This document shows, piece by piece, positions 34,956 through 64,000 of a stretch of DNA of 64,000 nucleotides. Location: NCBI GenBank assembly GCA_009760855.2, contig WPIO01000013.1:1770001-1834000 (forward strand), read 5' to 3'. Below the pieces are notes generated by a model. The model made no database searches, was not told the origin of the DNA, and saw nothing but the letters and a program-made list of their open reading frames with translations. Each line of letters begins with the position of its first letter. The first letter of the stretch is position 1. A program made the translations under genes and the position numbers. The stretch comes from Cristatella mucedo. Taxonomy: Eukaryota; Bryozoa; Phylactolaemata; Cristatellidae.

Positions 34956-35276
34956 TGTGGTGTGGGCTGTGTTTTTTGGCATATCAATTTCACTGGTTTG
35001 GACCCTCCGGGCAGATTTCAAAACTGCCTCCAGCCGTAGCTGACCAGGCAGCCAGAGTTGGGTGGGTGTTGCAAAACATACAGCTGCTGGTGGGTGTATT
35101 TGTTTGTGCATGCACATGTTTGTGTTAATTGAAGACAGCATCAGGATTCGCCCACTCCAAATACCTTGGGAACTCAAAACCTGGCTTAGATCCATTTACT
35201 TTCCTTTGTGCATGATCGACAAAGCATGCCGAGGGCATGCTCACCGTGCCGCACCGTCTATCCGGCTTGCTTTCAG

Positions 35277-58410
<23,134 letters not shown>

Positions 58411-58714
58411 AGCTTGCTTAACTAGCAGCCATGTCAGTTGCTCTCTGTAGGCCATGCTGTCCTCCTAGCTTGCGACAACATGGTTGTGTAATCGTTATCT
58501 GCCACTCGTCTGACTGCCACGTGCCTAACTGTGATGGACAGTTGTCGGCCGATAAAAGTCTCTTGGAAGCTTTATCTCCCCCTTCCCCCCTGCCTGTGCA
58601 TGGCAACCCAGAAGCAGTGTGCCGTCGAGCGAACCCCCTTTCCCCAATGCTCGGTAGCTGCTCACTGCCTACTTCCATGAAGGGTCTGCCAGGCTTAGCA
58701 TGGAGCTTCTGTAG

Positions 58715-58790
58715 AGGAAGAGATTGAGTTCTCGGAGGGTGCTTTATCAAGTGCATTATTATTATTATTATTATCATTAATTATTACGTA
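58715..58790 (+). mobile_element. L2 LINE 3' tail fragment
   Basis: AGGAAGAGATTGAGTTCTCGGAGGGTGCTTTATCAAG plus (TTA)n; truncated to the last ~75 bases. Confidence 0.7.
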
Positions 58791-58969
58791 GAGGCTTTGA
58801 GGTCGTCTAAAGACGCCTTCTGCTCACAGGGCCGAGTGAGCACAGTGTCGAGTTTTTCTCTAACCTGTTTCTGTTTGGATGAGGCTAGACGAACCGCTCG
58901 CCAGTGCATTCAGCTGGCAGCAGCTCCAGGCTCCGTCCAAGTTAAAGTTAAAGTGCCGCTCATCTCTAG

Positions 58970-59122
58970 ATGCAGCTCAGCGAGGCTTCTGGGGAGCACA
59001 CCTTTGCTTCGGGCTCTCCGGAAATTCCACATTCCGATTCCATAGCAACTTTGGTGCCCTTAAGCCCATTTCATGTGTTGGTGGGCACGCCTCCCGTGCG
59101 CCGATTCAGGCTTTTCGTCTAG
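58970..59122 (+). CDS. Candidate 3' exon of the TUT gene
   Basis: After an acceptor CATCTCTAG, a phase-0 frame reads MQLSEASGEHTFASGSPEIP and continues to a stop at 59120-59122. It fits if the preceding exon splices at AGT|GTGAGT. No homology; the composition (Ser/Pro-rich) suits the tail. Confidence 0.3.
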   Translation: MQLSEASGEHTFASGSPEIPHSDSIATLVPLSPFHVLVGTPPVRRFRLFV

Positions 59123-59279
59123 AGCAGGTTGCGGGTCTCTTGTTAGTTAGGAGCTCCGAGTGGCTAACAAGCTGCTGTTCCCGAATCGTAACTAGAGACA
59201 GCAGCAAAAGGGTTTCTCGAGCCCTCGTGCTACGGAATTGCCAAGATATGTTTACCTGAAAAATAAGTAGACACGGTCT

Positions 59280-60050
59280 TCTCTCTAGGGCAGAGCGCCG
59301 CCTCTCGTGTCCGGAGATAGGGCGCACTCAGCACTCGGCTGCGCTTGGTTCGTCCCAGAGGACGAGGGCCGACGGAGGCTGGATGCTCCGGTTGTTGTGC
59401 GTGCGACCCCAGCGCCTTCCTAAAGTCGCTCGTCGCTCGCAGGACCCCTCGCGATCGCCCACAGTGCCGCCTGAGCGGCTCTTGGCTGCGCGGCTGTCGC
59501 TTTTCCACCACGACGAGCACGGCAGCGGTGGCCGTGGACCATTCAGAGCCATCATCATCACACTTGCTGCTCCTTGTAGAAGCCGGCAAAGAGTCAGCAG
59601 CAGCGACCACCGTCTCGAGCAGAGCCCAGAGGCGGCGGCGCCTCCGAGCGCGACCGCCGAGATGCCAGCAGAATGGGCGCGGGGAGCAGACGACCCGTCG
59701 GTGAGCGACCTGGCGCCTGCTGCGCTTCGTCGACTCCTGCCTGTCGCTCCTCCTTGACGGCTGCGCCAGCTGCTCAGCCCACTCAGCTCTTGTTGCCTGA
59801 GCAGTCGGCTCTAGGTCTCGGCAAGCGCAGCGGAGGAGGGCCGGCGGCGCTTGTCGTCCGCCCCCTCCGCTGCGCTGCACCACCCGCTCGCCGAGACTGT
59901 GCTGCTGCCAAGCCCCACTGTGAGCGGCCATCTCGTCATTGGCCTGCTCGTCTTCCTCCTTCTTGATCATCCGATGCGCTCTCGCATTGCTCCTTCTCCT
60001 CGGCCTCTGCTCATCTCTGCCTGCTCATCTCGCCGCCCCTCGGGCTGAAT
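59280..60050. other. GC- and CpG-rich island, possible exons
   Basis: Sharp rise in GC and CpG relative to the surroundings. On the plus strand, 59580-59700 has a strong acceptor (GCTCCTTGTAG) and donor (TCG|GTGAGC) around a frame with SSSDHRLEQSPEAAAPPSA. On the minus strand a 246-codon frame starts MIKKEEDEQANDEMAAH. Either it is more of the TUT 3' end, or a promoter or first exon of another gene. I cannot decide. Confidence 0.4.
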
Positions 60051-60261
60051 TGAGATCTTGTGGTGATCGAGCATTCAGAGCGCATGTGTACCGAAAGTAT
60101 GGAACTTGCTTCTAGTCACGGTCGTTCGTCGCCTAAGTTTAACTTGCAGCATTTTCATGTCTCAGCTACAGACGTATCTGTTCTGGTCAGCTTAGCCTTT
60201 GCCTCAGTGAGATTTTGTCTTTCTTTGGTGCCAGTGCGCTTTGCGTAGATTGTACAATGTA

Positions 60262-60265
60262 CGCA

Positions 60266-60299
<34 letters not shown>

Positions 60300-60300
60300 A
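60262..60300. repeat. (TA)n(TG)n microsatellite
   Basis: Short compound TA/TG run. Confidence 0.93.
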
Positions 60301-60336
60301 TTACTATATTATTATGATGCAATGATATGTGCATGA

Positions 60337-60465
60337 GATGGTTTGGCCCAGTTGTTGTAAGGCGCTTGCCCCAGGGACCAAGGTCTGGCCGAGGTCCGAG
60401 GCATATGTGAAGCGCCTGAATAGGGATTAAGTTATATTGTGGCGCTATACTAATGAATTATATTT
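60337..60465 (+). mobile_element. SINE-B copy
   Basis: GATGGTTTGGCCCAGTTG head, partly deleted B-box region (GGTCCGAGGCATATGTG), GAAGCGCCTGAATAGGGATT hairpin and GAATTATATT end. Confidence 0.8.
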
Positions 60466-60617
60466 TCCATTGCTTTTTACTAGCCAGAGGTCTGACCAAC
60501 TAGTGACCGTGTGTGTCTGTGTGTTTGCTTTGGCATGCTAGCTTAACCATGGTACTCGTTGGCTTTTGAATTGTGTATACCTTTTGTGACACTAATCCTT
60601 AGGTATAGATTCACTTG

Positions 60618-60672
60618 CAGCAAGCTGTAAGGCGGCTGGATAGAGATTAAGTCCTCTTTGGGCATTATTGCA
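60618..60672 (+). mobile_element. Hairpin tail fragment (SINE-B or L2)
   Basis: GGCGGCTGGATAGAGATTAA, GTCCTCTTTGGGCATTAT; isolated tail. Confidence 0.5.
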
Positions 60673-60704
60673 AATGACTCATCATAGTATGTTATGCTTA
60701 CATT

Positions 60705-60975
60705 CCCACTAATAATAATAATAATAGTAATAAAAATGCACTTGATAAAGCGCCCTCAGATAACTCAATCTCTTTCTAGGCGCTTTGCATTTGCTGCAAA
60801 GGGAAAGGCAATTGAATGGTGAGTAATATCATGCTTGATAAACAAACAATATGAATAACATGGTTAGGGGTGACATGCACAGGGTCAGCATGCAAATGTG
60901 GTTAGTGGCAGCATGCACAGTGGCAGCACGCATAAGCACATAAAGGACGAATCACAGAGACTCACCATGTCCAGC
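60705..60975 (-). mobile_element. L2 LINE 3' fragment
   Basis: (TAA)n tail, hairpin and ~200 bases of L2 3' UTR on the minus strand; about as well preserved as the copy at 38.5 kb. Confidence 0.85.
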
Positions 60976-61195
60976 AGGAAGGCTTGACATGCGACACACC
61001 ATACGATGGGTGGGTGTTCACGTCTGTCTTCCATGTGGGCGCTCTTGCTCCGAGCTGTCTGCATGTGTGCTCATATGATGTGTACATGAGTGGTGTGCGC
61101 GCATGCACGGTCTACTTATGGGTACACGCGGGTGTTTATCTCTGGCTGTAACTTTGCAAAGACTTTGTCGGTATTTTGCTGGCGAGTTTTCTATT
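60976..61195. other. No gene recognised
   Basis: Unique DNA with some GT-rich sequence. Confidence 0.35.
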
Positions 61196-61199
61196 GCGG

Positions 61200-61650
61200 A
61201 TTCGAAGCCCGAGCGGCTTTATAGGTGCTCATTACCGTAACTAACTGACTGATTCCCTCTCTTAGCAACAAAGATAAAGTGAGAAGTACAGTCGGAATGG
61301 CAGGTGAGGACGAAATGAGTAGCATGGAAGTATCATCGCGTGACAGTAGGAACTGATGTGCCACAATTGGTATTAGGCGAGAGAAGTTGTCGTTGCAAAA
61401 GAATTGTGAATGAGAGTTCCACAATGTAGGACCTGCAAAGCTAAAGCTTCTGCTGAAAAGCTTTCTGCAAATGAAAGAATGGATCTGTATAAAATATATT
61501 GTCTAAGGATTATATATTATAATTATATATTGCTAATATATTGTCCAGTTATGACTTGAGAGGGCAAAGAGGCCAAAACTGGTGAAGCACGTCAGTCCAG
61601 CAAGGTATGAATGAGCGTGGCCATGGTGGGCCTTGTGGATCAGAGTAAGA
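61200..61650 (-). mobile_element. LINE-B 3' fragment, minus strand
   Basis: The reverse complement aligns with the 28.6-kb copy: GCTTTAGCTTTGCAGGTCCT, TTGCAACGACAACTTCTCTC, and near 61.6 kb a HGHAHSYLAGL / FTSFGLFAL reading equivalent to HGLAPSYLAEL / LHQFQPLRAL. Confidence 0.7.
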
Positions 61651-61687
61651 ATTTAATTCTATATTCATTTATCAAACGGAAGCACTG

Positions 61688-61850
61688 GGTTGTGATAGCC
61701 TAGGAGGTAAGGTGCTCGCTCTTCACGGCCAAGGTTGTGGGTTCGAATTCGGCAGTGGGCGATACTCTATTGTCAAGTGCAAGCGGTGGTGGTTGCCATT
61801 AAGGCTGTTCTGCCTCTATATAAAGTGAGGCTTTTAAGTCAGCTAATATT
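61688..61850 (+). mobile_element. SINE-A copy
   Basis: GTGATAGCCTAGGAGGTAAG head, GTGGGTTCGAATTCGGCAGT B box, GGTGGTTGCCATTAAGGCTG body, TTTTAAGTCAGCTAATATTT end. Confidence 0.85.
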
Positions 61851-62770
61851 TATTTATCTATTATTTAAGCCGTGGGTGGCAGCTCTTTCAGCTAAAAAGG
61901 CAACACTCGGCAGTTGCAGGGTTGCTGCATAGGTGATTCAACAGGATGGCCTGGAACATCATTTGGGATTCTGTCAGACAGACATTTTGACTTTCTGCTT
62001 AATTACCGGTCTCAGTGTGTGGCCATTGAATGTTCGCAGCCTGATGGCGCTGACCTGGCCGTAGAGCAGTCCGCTTTCTTTTTGTTTCAGCATTCGGAGT
62101 TTTACAAGTCACTGCCGCATCACTGCTTCTTCGCCCAAATCCTGCCATGCTGCAAAACATGTTGTATTTAAGCAGCCCATTTCCTTTTTGACCTGCCGGC
62201 ATCTTTCTGTCCTATAAGTTTAGATCAAACGGATTTTTTCTTACGTTGTACAGAAGCTTCAGCGGTCAAGGACGAATGCGCAGCTCCTCGTCCTTTCGAT
62301 AAACTGCCAGCATCACGGAAACACTAGACGAGAGTGGTGGCATCGAAGACTTTACTACATTCGTGTCATGCACGTGCAGACTGTCGTTGATGCCGAGCTT
62401 GCATTCCCATCACTGCCTCCCAGACCGTCAGCGGGTTTTTCATTGTCACATCATTCGTATCTCGTCGTGGCATGAACCGTCGTGGAAGCCACAAAGTGGA
62501 AAGAGGATTTGTTTGACCCATATTTGGCAGCAGTGACATTCACGAGCATGGTTTGCTGTATGCATGTAGTTAGTAAGATTCGAGTTATAATGTGTCGTGG
62601 TGTAGAGCAGTTGCCGAGTCGCACATGTTCAATTCAGTTGTGCTGATGCCGTGCGTTGCTTAGTCAAGACAAAACTTAATGCCGGCACCTTCCATTTTTC
62701 GCAGCTGCACTTTTAGCCACTGATGACTTTTTACCTTTTACGATTGTCTACTTTGATCGTTGAACAGAGC
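61851..62770. other. Possible 3' terminal exon or UTR
   Basis: An acceptor-like TTACGTTGTACAG ends near 62253, followed by a frame open for ~75 codons and, 520 bases later, a polyadenylation signal. This could be the last exon of a plus-strand gene, perhaps TUT, but no homology supports it. Confidence 0.25.
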
Positions 62771-62776
62771 AATAAA
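62771..62776 (+). terminator. Candidate polyadenylation signal AATAAA
   Basis: Canonical hexamer followed within 30 bases by T-rich sequence (CTCCTTTCTTAGTCTGCTCT). Ownership by the TUT transcript is a guess based on position. Confidence 0.3.
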
Positions 62777-63510
62777 TTAAGATACTACTCCTTTCTTAGT
62801 CTGCTCTTTTATATGCATGTACGTAGAGGAATCACGCTGAGCCTTTGCTGATTCGTGCTTGTGTTTGTGTTGAGTAAGAGCAGGAGTGCCTCACTACACC
62901 GACTGTCGCTTACCGAATAGCAGGTAGGTATAATGTCGGGGGTAAGTCTGCAAGATTGATGGACTGCTGTTCGTGTGAGACGCTGTTCTTCGTGAGCTGT
63001 ACTTGTTTGCATTATCAGCGAGGTTGATAAACCTTCACTGTCATAAATTGGATGAGCACAACTAGACTGGATTGGTTTTGAGCTTGACTGGCTGCCGGTG
63101 CTATTGATACCACTTGGACTGATCGTAGGAATTCAGCATTTCAGTGCAGCATTGCAGAATTCGGCAGTTCAGGGATGTCCTTAGTATGTAAATGCATGTG
63201 CGTTTTCGTATGTAAATGTATGTGAGTTCATATCCGTCAGCTGCTGTCTATCGTCGAGTAAGACTCGAGCTCTCTAATTAGCTGCTCCGTTTAGTTAGTT
63301 TCTTTGCTAATTGGTATGTCAACTCATAAGGAGGGAAACAGACAAGCCGGTCTTACCTGCATATACACTCTGCATGTATTACCCGCATATATAGCTGCTA
63401 GGCTTGTCGCCTTCGTATAATTCGCTAAAATAATATGCCTCATTAACCGAGTGCAAGTTGCTTTGCAGTTGGCCAGACGATACTTTGCCAAGCATTTGCA
63501 TTTGAAATGG
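62777..63510. other. No gene recognised
   Basis: Unique DNA; no exon supported. Confidence 0.35.
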
Positions 63511-63511
63511 T

Positions 63512-63655
63512 TAAGCTGATTTAACAGCCTCGTTTGTGTAGCGGCAGAAGCGCCTTCGTGGCTATTCCCGCCACTTGCAGTGGTCATTAAAGGATCGACC
63601 ACTGAAGGACTCGAACCAACGACCCGGGTCGTGAAGAGCTAGCACCTTACCCCAA
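63512..63655 (-). mobile_element. SINE-A copy
   Basis: Minus-strand SINE-A with a shortened head (GGTCGTTGGTTCGAGTCC B box region) and conserved body. Confidence 0.8.
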
Positions 63656-64000
63656 GTCCAAGACCCAGGGCATTCATAGGCATATAATCCGTCCACGCTC
63701 AGACAGGTTGATAAGAGTCTGAGAGAGGGATTGAAATGCCAAGGAATCAGGCACAGCTGTCAGCATCGGGGAATTTAATTTGCTAGAACTTACGGACGGG
63801 CATGTTGTGTGACAGTGTCTCCAGCGGCGGCTATTCCAGTGGGAGTCTCACGGAGACACGGTGGGCGCACTTGCTCGGTCAACGAGACTCTCCTTTATTC
63901 CTCTCAGCGGGCACATATCTATGGGAGCTCAATCAATCGCAGCAGACGACAGGAAATGTAACCTGCATCAGTGGCCCGACGCTACGCTGCTTCAATGGCT
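63656..64000. other. No gene recognised
   Basis: Unique DNA to the end of the window. Confidence 0.35.

Overview
The window is nuclear DNA from an animal. It holds spliced genes with long introns, tRNA-derived SINEs, L2-type LINEs, a hAT miniature element and many microsatellites. Both recognisable genes belong to animal families: a REXO1-like RNA exonuclease and a TUT4/TUT7-like terminal uridylyltransferase. Nothing seen fixes the phylum. A non-vertebrate, perhaps a spiralian, is my guess from the repeat style and protein divergence, and it is weak.

Layout. 0.9-8.2 kb is repeat-rich: a decayed L2 copy with endonuclease and reverse transcriptase remnants, a long CT microsatellite, two adjacent SINEs and a 0.9-kb fold-back element. 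8.7-10.2 kb carries the first two coding exons of a REXO1 homologue on the minus strand; its exonuclease part was not found to the left. 10.2-33 kb is mostly transposons: a 5'-truncated L2 with an intact 481-codon RT frame, a second fold-back element, an L2 copy with an internal inversion, an L2 copy carrying nested SPIN-like and SINE insertions, and a second LINE family (LINE-B). There are also two unidentified minus-strand candidate exons.

33-58.4 kb (+) holds a near-complete TUT4/TUT7 gene. I could place 22 coding exons with matching splice phases, about 1,580 codons. In order they encode a low-complexity N-terminus, a zinc finger, an inactive nucleotidyltransferase/PAP module (the Lin28-interacting module of vertebrate TUTs), a CCHC knuckle, the catalytic nucleotidyltransferase/PAP module, a second CCHC knuckle and a Gln/Ala/Pro-rich tail. 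Three introns appear to use GC instead of GT donors. 58.4-64 kb has a GC-rich island, candidate 3' exons, a polyadenylation signal and more repeats.

The two genes lie head to head, REXO1 reading left and TUT reading right, with about 20 kb of transposon-rich DNA between them. The repeats are related to each other: SINE-B shares its 3' stem-loop with the L2 LINE, which suggests it borrows the L2 reverse transcriptase. No complete novel system was found. The most notable signals are the cluster of GC-AG introns, the SPIN-like hAT element, the twin-priming inversion and the LINE/SINE tail sharing.
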